This document shows positions 31,892-41,600 of a stretch of DNA of 64,000 nucleotides, piece after piece; positions within the stretch are counted from its first letter, which is position 1, and each line of letters starts with the position of its first letter. The notes below the pieces were generated by a model. The model saw only the letters and a list, made by a program, of their open reading frames with translations, did no database searches and was not told the DNA's origin. Location: positions 248,001-312,000 of the forward strand of contig JBLWGC010000140.1 of NCBI GenBank assembly GCA_048772705.1, written 5' to 3'. The position numbers were made by a program, and so were the translations under genes. Source of the stretch: Leidyana gryllorum EB-2025a. Its lineage: Eukaryota; Apicomplexa.

Positions 31892-34851
31892 GCTGGGTGC
31901 CCACCTCCCAGGATGACTTCAATGGAGGTGGTGCGTACCCTGAGGTTGCTGTCCTTCAATATCCCTTGAGTCTCGGTCAGAAGGCTCCTGATGCCCAGCG
32001 ACAAGCTCTCATGCTCCAGACTGACGCCAAAGGAAGGCCAGTCTATGAAGCAATATTGACGCAGTACTCCAAGAGATCCGTCACCTACTCGCGTAGTGAG
32101 GATTATCGGCCTCATTATGCAGACCAAGCTGATCTGCAGAAGCCGTCAGAAGAGCTGCAAGCATCTGTTGCAGAGGAAACAGCCGTGGCGCTACTGGAAG
32201 CCGGCAAAGTCAAAGGCTCGATGCGCCAACTCGACCGAGCTGTGCAGTCTGCGAGTCAACAGGATCAGTACGTACGCTATGTCCCCGACCCCGCTGCACC
32301 CGGCTACAATGAAAAATGCGCCGAACGTATAATTCGTATTGTCGAAAAGAAGGTCGACCCCTTGGAACCACCGAAGTTCCGAGTTCGGAGAGCTCCTACT
32401 AGTAGAAATTCGCCCCCGCCACCGATTCTTAGAGCACCACCTAAGAAGCTGACTCCTGAAGATCAAGCCAATTGGAAACTCCCGCCCTGTGTCAGTAATT
32501 GGAAGAATCAAAAGGGCTATACTATCCCCCTGGATATGCGACTTCAAGTTGATGGCAGAGACCAGCAGGAAGTTTCCATCAATTCAAAGTTCGGTGCTTT
32601 TGCTGAAGCCCTCTATGTCGCTGAGAGAGCCGCACGAGAGCAGACTCGCTTGAGAAACGACCTTCTCCGCCAGATGAAACAAGAAGAAGAGAAACAACGG
32701 GAGGAGTCGCTCCGGGAAATCGCAGCCAAAGCACGTCAGGAAAGGGCACAAACCCTTACACATAGCAAGCACTTGCCTGTGACATCAGCCAACGCCGTTC
32801 CAGTCGCTGGTGCGGCAACGCCTGTCGAGGGCCCGAATCGCGGCCGGGGCTCCACCAGCCCCCGGGCAAAAAGTCCGTTGCGAGTGAAGAGCTCGCCGAG
32901 CTCTGCTAGTCCCAGACGATCGATGAGTCCCCAACACAGAATGAAGAAACGGGAGTTGATAAGCCCAAGACGGTCCCGTAGCCCTCATAGCTCTCCCAGC
33001 CCGCGTCGAGTCTCCGCTCACCGAGACCCTCCGAGCCCCCGTCGTGGAAGGAGTCCGCAGTCATCACGTAGTCCTCCAATTGACAGAGACCGGCGCTCCT
33101 CAATGAGCCCGCACCATCCACCCGCTCCAAAACGGAGTGAAGGAGCCGACAGACGGGGAAGAAGCCCTCCTCGCTCTCGTAGCCCGTGGGGGTCACTAAG
33201 TCCCCGACGTGCGCCTGCGCAACGACGCTCTCCAAGCCCAAGACCCCTCCCCCCATATCGCCGAGGAATGGATCCACGACCCTCCACAAGCCCTCGTCGG
33301 CAAAGCACCCGACCAATGGCCATCAGTCCCAGGCGTCGCGGCAGCCCTCAACGGTCTCTGAGTCCACGGGGATCTCAGACTCAACACACAGCGAGTTCCA
33401 GGGACAATGAGCGGTTCCCGAGACCGAGATTTGACAACAGTCCTCAACGCTCTAGTCCACGCCGCCGGAGGAGCCCTGAGCGCTCTCTGAGTCCACGCCG
33501 CCGGAGGAGCCCTGAGCGCTCTTCGAGTCCACGCCGTCGAAGGAGTCCTGAGCGCTCTTTGAGTCCACGTCGTCGAAGGAGTCTCGAATGCTCTCCGAGT
33601 CCACGCCGTCGAAGGAGTCTCGAATGCTCTCAGAGTCCACGCCCACGCCGTCGAAGGAGTTTCGAATGCTCTCCGAGTCCACGGCGTCGAAGGAGTCCCG
33701 AATGCTCTCCGAGTCCACGGCGTCGAAGGAGTCCCGAACGCTCCCCAAGTCCGCGCCGCCGATGGAGTCCCCGTAGGTCCCCAAGCCCTAGGCGTCCCCC
33801 CTTCCAGGGTAGGGCAGTGAGTCCACGGCGGCTACGAAGCCCGAAACGAACATTCGGTCGCGAAGAATCTGCGAGTCCGCAACGACCAGAGAAGCTCCGC
33901 CGATTGTCAGGTTCACGTCGTCTACCAAGCCCACGTCATGGGCGAAGTCTTGAAAGGGCAGTATCGAGGTCGCGGTCTCCCGATGGGAAACGTTTGGCGA
34001 GACATGACCGCAGCATGAGTCGCAGCCTGAGTCCGGGTAGAAGAAGACGGCGAAGCCCCAGTTCTAGTCCAAGCCCCAAAAGACGCCGCAGCCCAAGTCG
34101 CAGTGTCAGTCCAAAACGCGAACACAAGCGGGCAAAGATCCACGGACAAACGTCAGTTCCACAGCCGGCAGCCGCGAGCCCCGATGGGGCACCTCAATCA
34201 TTAGCCGCCCGAGTGGATCAGATCGAGCGCGAGAGACGACGTGAAATCGAGCGCGAGTTACGATTGGAGGTAGGTCTTCATACAAGTTCCAGAACAAATC
34301 ATTTGTTGTTGTCACAGCGGGCTGGCCGGAAGGGTAGAAAGCTCCGTATGGATGCAGATCGAGACATTTCTGAGCGAGTGGCATTGGGTCAAGCCCAGCC
34401 GACCTCGCAAGACGCCTTGTATGACACGCGACTGTTCAGTCGTGATACTGGCGGGCCGGATATTGTAAGTGTTGCATGTCAAATGCATTGGCGTTATCCG
34501 ACAGTACCCACAACACTTGCCACACACGTGTGTGGCATGGTCTTGATTTGGGCAATATTTGCACTTGTTTGCCATGATCACATCTCTTCTTCTCAGACCC
34601 GGGCTGACGACGATGAGTATGCAATGTACGATCGGCCACTGTTCGGCGGGGACCGCGTAAGCGGTGCTCGCGGGATTTACCACATGGATCGGGATCGCAT
34701 ACGCAGAAACGTTGGGTAAGTGGATCAATTGCAATTCAGGCTGCGCGCTCACTACTTTTTCCTCAATTACATTAGGCGGAGTCAAGTAGCAGAGATCGGT
34801 GATGTTGTGGATCCATCTAAGGACCGCGGGCCGGTGCAATTCGAGAAGTAG
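31852..34851 (+). CDS. SNW1: SNW1/SKIP (Prp45) splicing factor with inserted RS domain
   Basis: The N-terminus PPYGERVGWVPTSQDDF, GGAYPEVAVLQYPLSLG and the SNW core (PPKFRVRRAPTSR..., LPPCVSNWKNQKGYTIPLD, INSKFGAFAEALYVAER) are unmistakable. SNW1 binds activated spliceosomes and links splicing to transcription. Between the SNW core and the C-terminal DADRDISERVALG / LFGGDRVSGARGIYHMD part lies an insertion of over 400 residues with many SPRRRRSPER-type repeats. At about 33445-33780 it is a near-perfect 36-nt tandem array. The C-terminus ends RGPVQFEK after introns near 34270, 34466 and 34718. Usual SNW proteins lack such an SR block; this one looks like a fusion of SNW with an SR-protein domain. 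The start is at ATG 31852, but an upstream exon is possible because of the overlap with the preceding gene. Confidence 0.93.
33445..33780 (+). repeat. 36-nt coding tandem repeat in SNW1 (12-residue RS repeat)
   Basis: About nine tandem copies of a 36-nt unit encode SPRRRRSPERSL-like 12-mers, with substitutions such as ECS for ERS and one two-residue insertion. It lies inside the RS insertion of SNW1. Such arrays usually expand and contract by slippage or unequal exchange. Confidence 0.85.
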
Positions 34852-34883
34852 AAAGAGTTTTCTTGCGTGTGATCGGTCGTATA

Positions 34884-36643
34884 ATGGGGGCCACGGACGG
34901 GAAATTCTACGTGTTGGTGGCTATATCCCTGCTGCTGCTGATTCAATTTGGTTCGGCAACAAGGCGCGTTTTGGCGGAGCTGAATACCCTCCCCGATGGC
35001 ATCCGGGGGAGTTCCTCCTGGTCTATGTGGCGGTATGAAGACGTGAGCGACTTTCAGTGGTTTGGATTCCGGGATGCATTGGGTTCAACGGTGATAATAG
35101 CTATTGCCCACATAGCTATAACCCACGTTGTTGAACATTTCACTCCGACAAGCCGAGGGATTCGTGCATTCGTCCAGGCGTTCATGGGAGTGGCAGCATC
35201 GGTATATCTGCATGGACAGGACAGCCTCATAGTATTGGCGATTGTATTGGTCTTCTACTGCATAAGCAATTTAACAAAGAACGAGTCTACGCGAATATTC
35301 GGAATATCGTTGACTTGGGGTTTGAGCATTGTGATACTGGTTATCAATACAGCAGTGATGGAGATGCCTGGTGTCGCATATGGCGTCAAAAAGGTGTTTG
35401 GAATGGAATCTGACGACGAAACTGGTCTCAGTGAAGACACCTTTTATCCCGTCCGCCGATCAATCAACATTCTATTACTTAAGCTCATCAGCTTCAACAT
35501 AGATCGTTCCAATCGCTGTCAGAGTACCACACCTGTTCCTCCCCCCTCCCCCTGTGAAGAGCGGACAACGACCACAAAGGAGTACGAGCAAATGATCTCG
35601 CGGCCTCGACCAGCCAACGATTATAACCTGCTCTTCTTGTTAGCTTATGCCTACTTCATGCCCCTATACGTCGCTGGTCCCATCTTGAATTTCAATGCTT
35701 TCTGCCATGCACTTAGTGTCCGCACTACAGTTAAGCGTCGTTGGCTCTTGAAGGTGAGTGAATATTGTCACCCTTGAACCCGCTCTTCTCAATACCACCT
35801 ACTCTTCACACTCGATCAATCCCAACTCTCTTTTGCAGGCGTTGATTCGATGGATAGCTCTCTTTCTGGTGACCGAAGTGCTCTTCACCCGGCTGCTCCT
35901 GATATCCGCTTTGGGAGTGGAGAACATTGACTTCAACCTTTGGGACCGCTTCAGGTTGTTCGAGTTGGTCACCATGGGAGGCCTGATTCTACTGTACACC
36001 TGGTGCAAGTTCGTCGTCTTGTGGTCTGGCTTTCGGATTTGGTCGATAAGCTCGGGAGTGTATTGCACGGCCAATCTCACCAGATTCCTTTACGACTACT
36101 ACAGGTAAAGACCCCTGACAACGCTTTTCCAATTTGTCCCTCTAATGCAGTTGCCAAAAGTTCTGGAAAGATTGGCACGCGTCATATCATAAGTGGATGT
36201 TGCAATATATGTACTTCCCCTTGGGTGGTAGTGCGCACAAGCTACGAGCGACGATCCTGATATTCGCATTCGCGGCGATCTGGCACAAAGCCAACATTCG
36301 TTTCGCAGGATGGGCCGCGATAACGATTATGACCTTCGTGATCGAGTTGACCGCCGAACGAGTCCTTCGAGTGAACTTTGGTCGCAAGGCACTCATTATT
36401 CCCCCGGACAAGAGACTGTCCGCCATCATTGTGGGAGAGATAGTGGCGACGCTGCTGATTGTGGCGAATCTCGCTGGTTTTGGATGTGGATTGAGGGGAC
36501 TTTTATACATAGTTAGAAGATCGTACGCCCATCCAGACGAGTTTCTCATATCCACTGCCTTCTTCACCCTTCTTGGATATGTACATGTGCGCTATCTAAT
36601 GGAAAGAGATATGCGCAAATCGCAAAGTGTTAGGAATGAGTGA
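34884..36643 (+). CDS. MBOAT-family O-acyltransferase, GUP1/HHAT-like
   Basis: A multi-pass membrane protein starting MGATDGKFYVLVAISLLLL. It has the MBOAT signature around the active site: after an intron near 36105 the join gives CQKFWKDWHASYHKWMLQY, then MYFPLGG, and the downstream helix FAFAAIWHKANIRFAGW holds the conserved active-site His. The upstream NDYNLLFLLAYAYFMPLYVAGP is typical of the GUP1/HHAT branch. Yeast Gup1 remodels GPI anchors, HHAT palmitoylates Hedgehog, and apicomplexan members are uncharacterised to my knowledge. Two introns are present. It begins 32 bp after the SNW1 stop, and its last 14 nt overlap the 3' end of the opposite-strand gene (36630-36643). Confidence 0.88.
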
Positions 36644-37921
36644 TGTCCAGACTTCTTGCAAAGTCAGTCAGCCAGCCAGCCAGTCAATGCCAAAATGACC
36701 ATCTGGAGGAGTATCTTAAGATCCCAGTCGCCTCGAGATTCTAACAAATAGGTTCCTTTGATTTGAAGAATATCCTTCGATGGGGCCCTGAACACAGCTG
36801 TCAAGAGAGAAGCCTATCCACTTGTATATACTCACGGATGTGAATGCCGGCCAAGTGATCAGTCGTCCTTTCCGCAACGTGCTCAACGCAATTGTCGTCA
36901 TCACGGAAGTTGTCTCGGTAGCATAAGAGGGCAGAGAAGCCGAAGAGTATGTGGATGACGAACTCCGGCTTAGAGAGTCCGTGAAATAACCCATAACAGT
37001 TGGCGATATTCGTGGTGTACTTTCTGTCCATTGTTTCTGCTCAGCAAGTTTCCCATAAACACATATTTCCAGTATATCTGTCCCTTTCCAACACTTGTCA
37101 GAAGTACTCTTCTCATTGACCGCTGCGGTTGTCTCCTCCACCCCACGCAACAGGGAGAGTTCCAGCTCTCCCGTCGGCGCAGAACGCAAAATGAGGGTCT
37201 GCGAAATTGAGTCACACTCGAACTCCGCGCACAGCCTCAGCGCCGGGTGAATGTGAAAGACTCACCAAAAACAATGTCTTGCCTTCACCATCCAGAAGGC
37301 AAAAACCTCGAGTGACCTCGAAGCCGCTTTATCATTGTATAATTCCGTGCGGTGATAGGCTCACACCTACCTCAAAAGATCTTCAATGAGAATCTTGCAG
37401 AAAGCAGCAGTCCCGTTTGGGAGGGCCACTACCGAGGTGTCACATGGTTCAATACGATTAGCGCAACATATCAGATGCGCTTTGGGGTCCCGGGATAAAC
37501 TGTACAGCTCATATTGTCATCAAAAAGTGACGTTCAACCATGAGGTGGTCGGTAACACCACGGAGACACCGGGTTACCACACACACGCACACACGCAGGA
37601 CCCAAGGAGACCAATGGGTGTCAGAGGTTGGAATTGCGTGTCGCCAGAAGCTTCCACTCTGGACGATCACTGGGGTGTCTTAAAAGCTTACATGTCATTC
37701 AGAATGTGCTCAGATCGATCTGTCCAGGCGGACAGACGCTTGAGCCATATGTTCGCTTTGAGGAACACACAGTGCAATGTTTTGGAGGTGTATTCAAGTG
37801 AGTGTAGAGTATCTGTGTTGCAGAGGTCCGCAAGGCCTGTATTGAGAGCAAGTTGCCAGCGCACAAAGTTCATGATATGTTTTCCTTTGGTGAGGAAGAA
37901 AATTGGTTTGCACTGGATCAT
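36630..37921 (-). CDS. Unrecognised multi-exon protein of about 330 residues
   Basis: Exons assembled on the minus strand by splice signals and phase give a coherent protein. It starts MIQCKPIFFLTKGKHIMNF at 37921 and continues KTLHCVFLKANIWLKRLSAW, VEASGDTQFQPLTPIGLLGS, LSRDPKAHLICCANRIEPCD, VVALPNGTAAFCKILIEDLL, GFEVTRGFCLLDGEGKTLFL, LILRSAPTGELELSLLRG, NIANCYGLFHGLSKPEF and DWDLKILLQMVILALTGW, with a stop at 36630. There are at least five introns, and some donor choices (near 37590) are ambiguous. Alternating hydrophobic strands suggest a beta-rich or mixed fold. No signal peptide is evident. It begins only 18 bp after the Pro-rich gene stop on the same strand. I do not recognise the family. 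Confidence 0.5.
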
Positions 37922-37939
37922 CTATATCGAGCAAGGGTC

Positions 37940-40900
37940 TTAGGGGTGTCTAAGTGCTTCTACCAGGAGGGTCCACGCGAGGCACTCGGCTTCAGCGGAG
38001 CAATTTCTGCGGGGCTGATTGATGAGCAGATGAACCTCTTTGAGCATCGACGCCACGGGGGAGGCATCAGTAGCTCTGATGTCGCCAGGGACAGATCGAC
38101 TAGTGATTTCCATGTGGACGACGAGAAGATCGATGGTTCGTTCGATTTCTCGGGAGGTATCACCGCGTTCTTTCGCTTTCTGAAGTCTGCGATGTTGACG
38201 TTTGAGTATTAATCCGGAAGCCTTTTCCAACTGTGCCCTGACGGCCTTGTTGATGAACTTATCTTCGAGGAAGCGTTCCAGAGCGGCTCGTCCCCGGGGT
38301 CCCGTCTCATTACCGCCTTTGGCACCGCCCGCGACTACTTGTTCCGTGCGGCGTCGTTGGGACTCGGTGTTATAGAGGCAAGCGCGCACCAATTCTGCGG
38401 CGCTTTCCTCGTCTTCTTCGGTATGGCGCTCGAATCCGGGGAGCAGACCACTGAGCAGATCGCTGGGGATACTATTGCTGGAATGATGGACAAAGTGTCC
38501 CGTGTTGACGTTGGCAGGAGGTGTGTCAAGACTGGCGCCCACATCTCCGCCGCCAATAGAGTCGTTCCACTGAGGAGTTGGTAATTGCTGATGGTCAGAA
38601 GACGACAGAGGGAGCGGCTTTATCAGTTCGGTAGTTAGTTGTTGATGGTGATTATGCGAAGAAGATTCTTGTGGTCTCCCTTGATCTCCTCCGGCTGGGC
38701 GATGCTCAGCTGTGCACTCGCTGTCGCCTCGGCTGCTGCTGTCCTCTTCGTCTTCTGGGTGCTGAGTGGCTTCCGGAGTGACTTCAGTGACGAAACTGTT
38801 CGCAACGGAAAGATTGTGGTGAGCGTTTAATTGAATCGGTAGCCGGCCGGGGGTCGAGGCTTCGGTCATCGTCGTATTGGGATGATAGTTGATTTCGAGT
38901 TGAGATAGCGGGAGTGAACCCACACTGCCTCCGATGGCAAAGTGTTGAGGACCGCCACGAGATGACATTGGGGTGGACTCCACATGTAAGGCGTGGTGTG
39001 ACGATATCTGGTGATGCGACGATATTTGGTGATGCGACGATAACTGGTGATGCGACGATAGTTGGTGCTGAGAGTGATGGCTTTGATGGTGATGAGAGGA
39101 GAATCTTTCACTGTGTTGATATAGCGCTGAGGACTGTTCAGTCACTTTCCGTTGTTGATTTGATGATCGTCTCCGGCGGCCGTAGTCTTCCGCACCAAAT
39201 TGTTCTGCTTCTGAAGTGGAGCCAATCTGGAACTCATTATTTGTCCCACTGACAGCTGTGGCCGTCCTCTGTTCACTCAGTGACACGAGTCGCTCGTCAC
39301 CCTTAGCACTGACATCGTCACGGTCACCACTATTGATGCCACTTTCACTCGAGCTCCTGCTCTCCTCGGGTCTCCCCTCATCCTCGTCTACGCCACCGCT
39401 GGGACAGTCGGCAAGTTGTTCGGACCTTTCAGCCGCCGGGCTGGTGCTGTCTTCAGCGCTGTCGTCGCCAGTAATGCGTTGGGTGTTCTGAGTCTCAGAT
39501 TCACTGCTGGGCTCCTCTGCCGGTCGCTCGACCACGGGTGATAGTCCCATGGGCCGCGGTGGACCAGTCTGATTGCCATACAGATGGGCTGCCAGAGCAC
39601 TAAGCGGGACGTTGTGTCCACGTAGGTTGATGGGAGTGCTCATGGGTCGGGCAGGAGTGATAGGGCCTCCGACCAAACTTGGAGGCAAAGAAGTCAACGG
39701 CATTGAGGGCGGTGCCACAACGGAGGTGTGATTGAGAGGAGGATACGACAAGTGTCCCATACCCAAGGGCATCGAGGGTGGTGCCGCCATGTGGTACGTG
39801 GGCGCCTCCACTCGTTGCTGAATGGGCAATACCCCGCCGATAGACTGCGGAATTGGCATCGTGGCTGCCGCCGGGCGGATAGGAAACGACTGAGGGGCCA
39901 TAGGAAGCGGCACCGATTGTGGAGGCAGCAGCTGGGGCAACGGAACTGACGCTGGAGGCGGGTTGGAGGAGTTTGTCCACGGGGTGCCACCGCTCATCAC
40001 CAGCGGGACGGAGGGCGGGGGAGTGCGCACAGGCGTCGGAGTTGATGAGGATACAACATCGGTAGCGACGGTCATCGGATTGTATATAATGGGGGTGGTA
40101 GCCGGAGGTGCTGGTCGTGCCTCCTCCAACCGGGGATGCAAGGGTACAGACTGGGGCGGGCCAACCGCGGGAGAGGTGGCAGCGTGCTGAATAAGAGATC
40201 CATTGGCCCCAATACCAACTCCAGCAGAGAGGGGAGGGAGGATGAAGGGTGAATCGTCAGCGGTATCCGTTGTTTGTGGCGGGAAGATCGACGTTGACTG
40301 GGGAGGAATGGGAAAGGATGGAGGGGCAATGGTCATAGGCAAAGGCATTGTGGCTGGACCACGATGTGCTGCTGCCGGCGCGGAAGCAATGAGATGCGCG
40401 TTGTATATCGGTGTCGTGGACGGGGGAGGCGCATTGATGAACCGCTGAGGGGAATACCCGCCATCAGTGCTGTTGTCATCGGCGTCCAAGTCACCGCGAT
40501 TGGACTCTTTTTCAGCCATGGCCGTTGCAGCTGACGGTGAAGCGTCAATGGTAACGACTGGATCGTGATGGCTGGGAGTGTAACCGCCATCCGACTCATT
40601 CAGGCCTCCGTCCCCTTGATTCATCTTGAGAAAGTCGACTGATAAAGGTACCGTAGCCGGGGGAGCAATGGCCGACACTCCCAAAGATCCTCGCGCTGAA
40701 TCGAGAGCTGCGGGCGGCGGCTGGAGCGGCATTGTAGCGGGAGCGGTCTTCAAGAGAACTGCGGCCTCTGGAGACGAATGAGTAGCCTTGATACGCAAAA
40801 AATCGGCTTCACTTAAGTAACCTTCATCAAACCGACGCAGCATCTCTAGCAGAACAGAGTATACTTCCACACGTCCTTGAGCTGTGCTGCCTTCCAGCGT

Positions 40901-41140
40901 TGGAGAAGGCGGGCGGGTCAGATCACTCAGGAGGTAACAAACGTAAGGACGCTTCAAGCCTGAAGCTTGCACCAAATCGTCCTCTGTCAGACCGAACGGG
41001 CTAATCCACTCGGTATTGATCCGTTCGATCAGAGCCCTCAGTTCCTGCTCACTTGGATCTGCCCATTCCCGTACTTGAGTATACTCTATCAAGTCCCCGC
41101 GAGCACCCAAAGAGATTCCCAGCTCTTCTGCCAACGGCAT
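37940..41140 (-). CDS. Large Pro-rich, low-complexity protein with recurrent PPxSxPL motifs
   Basis: A single-exon ORF of 1066 residues. The first 120 residues look folded (YTQVREWADPSEQELRALIE, PYVCYLLSDLTR, VYSVLLEMLRRFDEGYLSEADFL), helical and possibly an adaptor-type domain. The middle is Pro/Ser/Ala-rich and repeatedly shows motifs of the form PP-[AS]-[ST]-[MV]-P-[LI] (PPATVPL, PPQSVPL, PPSMPL, PATMPL). A His/Ser/Gln-rich stretch with repeated SSHHQ follows, encoded by an 18-nt array at about 38998-39068. The C-terminus is helical again (RAALERFLEDKFINKAVRAQL, LILKRQHRRLQKAKERG, ERTIDLLVVHMEI). No family is recognised. The architecture of folded ends and a motif-rich linker suggests a scaffold (inference). 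Confidence 0.7.
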   Translation of the reverse strand: MPLAEELGISLGARGDLIEYTQVREWADPSEQELRALIERINTEWISPFGLTEDDLVQASGLKRPYVCYLLSDLTRPPSPTLEGSTAQGRVEVYSVLLEMLRRFDEGYLSEADFLRIKATHSSPEAAVLLKTAPATMPLQPPPAALDSARGSLGVSAIAPPATVPLSVDFLKMNQGDGGLNESDGGYTPSHHDPVVTIDASPSAATAMAEKESNRGDLDADDNSTDGGYSPQRFINAPPPSTTPIYNAHLIASAPAAAHRGPATMPLPMTIAPPSFPIPPQSTSIFPPQTTDTADDSPFILPPLSAGVGIGANGSLIQHAATSPAVGPPQSVPLHPRLEEARPAPPATTPIIYNPMTVATDVVSSSTPTPVRTPPPSVPLVMSGGTPWTNSSNPPPASVPLPQLLPPQSVPLPMAPQSFPIRPAAATMPIPQSIGGVLPIQQRVEAPTYHMAAPPSMPLGMGHLSYPPLNHTSVVAPPSMPLTSLPPSLVGGPITPARPMSTPINLRGHNVPLSALAAHLYGNQTGPPRPMGLSPVVERPAEEPSSESETQNTQRITGDDSAEDSTSPAAERSEQLADCPSGGVDEDEGRPEESRSSSESGINSGDRDDVSAKGDERLVSLSEQRTATAVSGTNNEFQIGSTSEAEQFGAEDYGRRRRSSNQQRKVTEQSSALYQHSERFSSHHHQSHHSQHQLSSHHQLSSHHQISSHHQISSHHALHVESTPMSSRGGPQHFAIGGSVGSLPLSQLEINYHPNTTMTEASTPGRLPIQLNAHHNLSVANSFVTEVTPEATQHPEDEEDSSSRGDSECTAEHRPAGGDQGRPQESSSHNHHQQLTTELIKPLPLSSSDHQQLPTPQWNDSIGGGDVGASLDTPPANVNTGHFVHHSSNSIPSDLLSGLLPGFERHTEEDEESAAELVRACLYNTESQRRRTEQVVAGGAKGGNETGPRGRAALERFLEDKFINKAVRAQLEKASGLILKRQHRRLQKAKERGDTSREIERTIDLLVVHMEITSRSVPGDIRATDASPVASMLKEVHLLINQPRRNCSAEAECLAWTLLVEALRHP
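38998..39068. repeat. 18-nt coding tandem repeat (SSHHQ repeats)
   Basis: About four copies of an 18-nt unit (plus strand GATGCGACGATATTTGGT and variants) encode repeated SSHHQL/SSHHQI in the minus-strand Pro-rich gene. Confidence 0.8.
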
Positions 41141-41600
41141 TCACAGTATATACTCAAAAACAAACCAACGAATCTTCCTTCTGGCACAAACTAATTTTTA
41201 CAAATACACCCCGGAGAACATGGCACATGCTTCGGTACTGAACCACTGCCTTTACACAACCCCAATCACACACATAGGATATTCAATGGCCTCCTGGCAT
41301 CGTACCTGAACATCGACTCCCCGCTAAACACACGCTCGGCCGCGTATGGAGAGTACGCTGTGATGCACTATTGCAGGCCGCAAGCTTAGAGATCGAAAAG
41401 TAAAGTCGGAACACGCCTATCCGTTCCTCGTGTGTGTGTGTGTGTGTGGGGGGGGGGTGTGTGTGTGTGTCTGTCTGTGCCGTTAGCCCACTATCTCTCT
41501 CCGTCGTCTTCTCTCTCTGTCTCCCTGCAGTCCACTTTTACCCGACATTGTCGGGGCCTGAGCTTTCAAAGTAGACTGTGTGAATGACTCAACAGACGTC
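41141..41600. other. Divergent intergenic region with TG/G-run microsatellite
   Basis: About 460 bp lie between the Pro-rich gene start and the first coding exon seen for the pseudokinase. It holds a (TG)n-G10-(TG)n tract at about 41430-41479 and pyrimidine-rich TCTCTCTC sequence just after. The start and possibly a small first exon of the pseudokinase gene should lie here but could not be fixed. Confidence 0.4.

Noticed and set aside
33452-33784. Minus-strand ORF of DSFDGVDSES-like repeats
   Set aside because: It is the antisense shadow of the RS tandem repeat in SNW1.
37386-37942. Plus-strand ORF, including a frame reading GHYRGVTWFNTISATYQMRF that resembles an AP2 DNA-binding strand
   Set aside because: The frame stops right after and the rest of an AP2 domain is missing. 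The minus strand gives a coherent multi-exon protein over the same DNA with matching splice phases.
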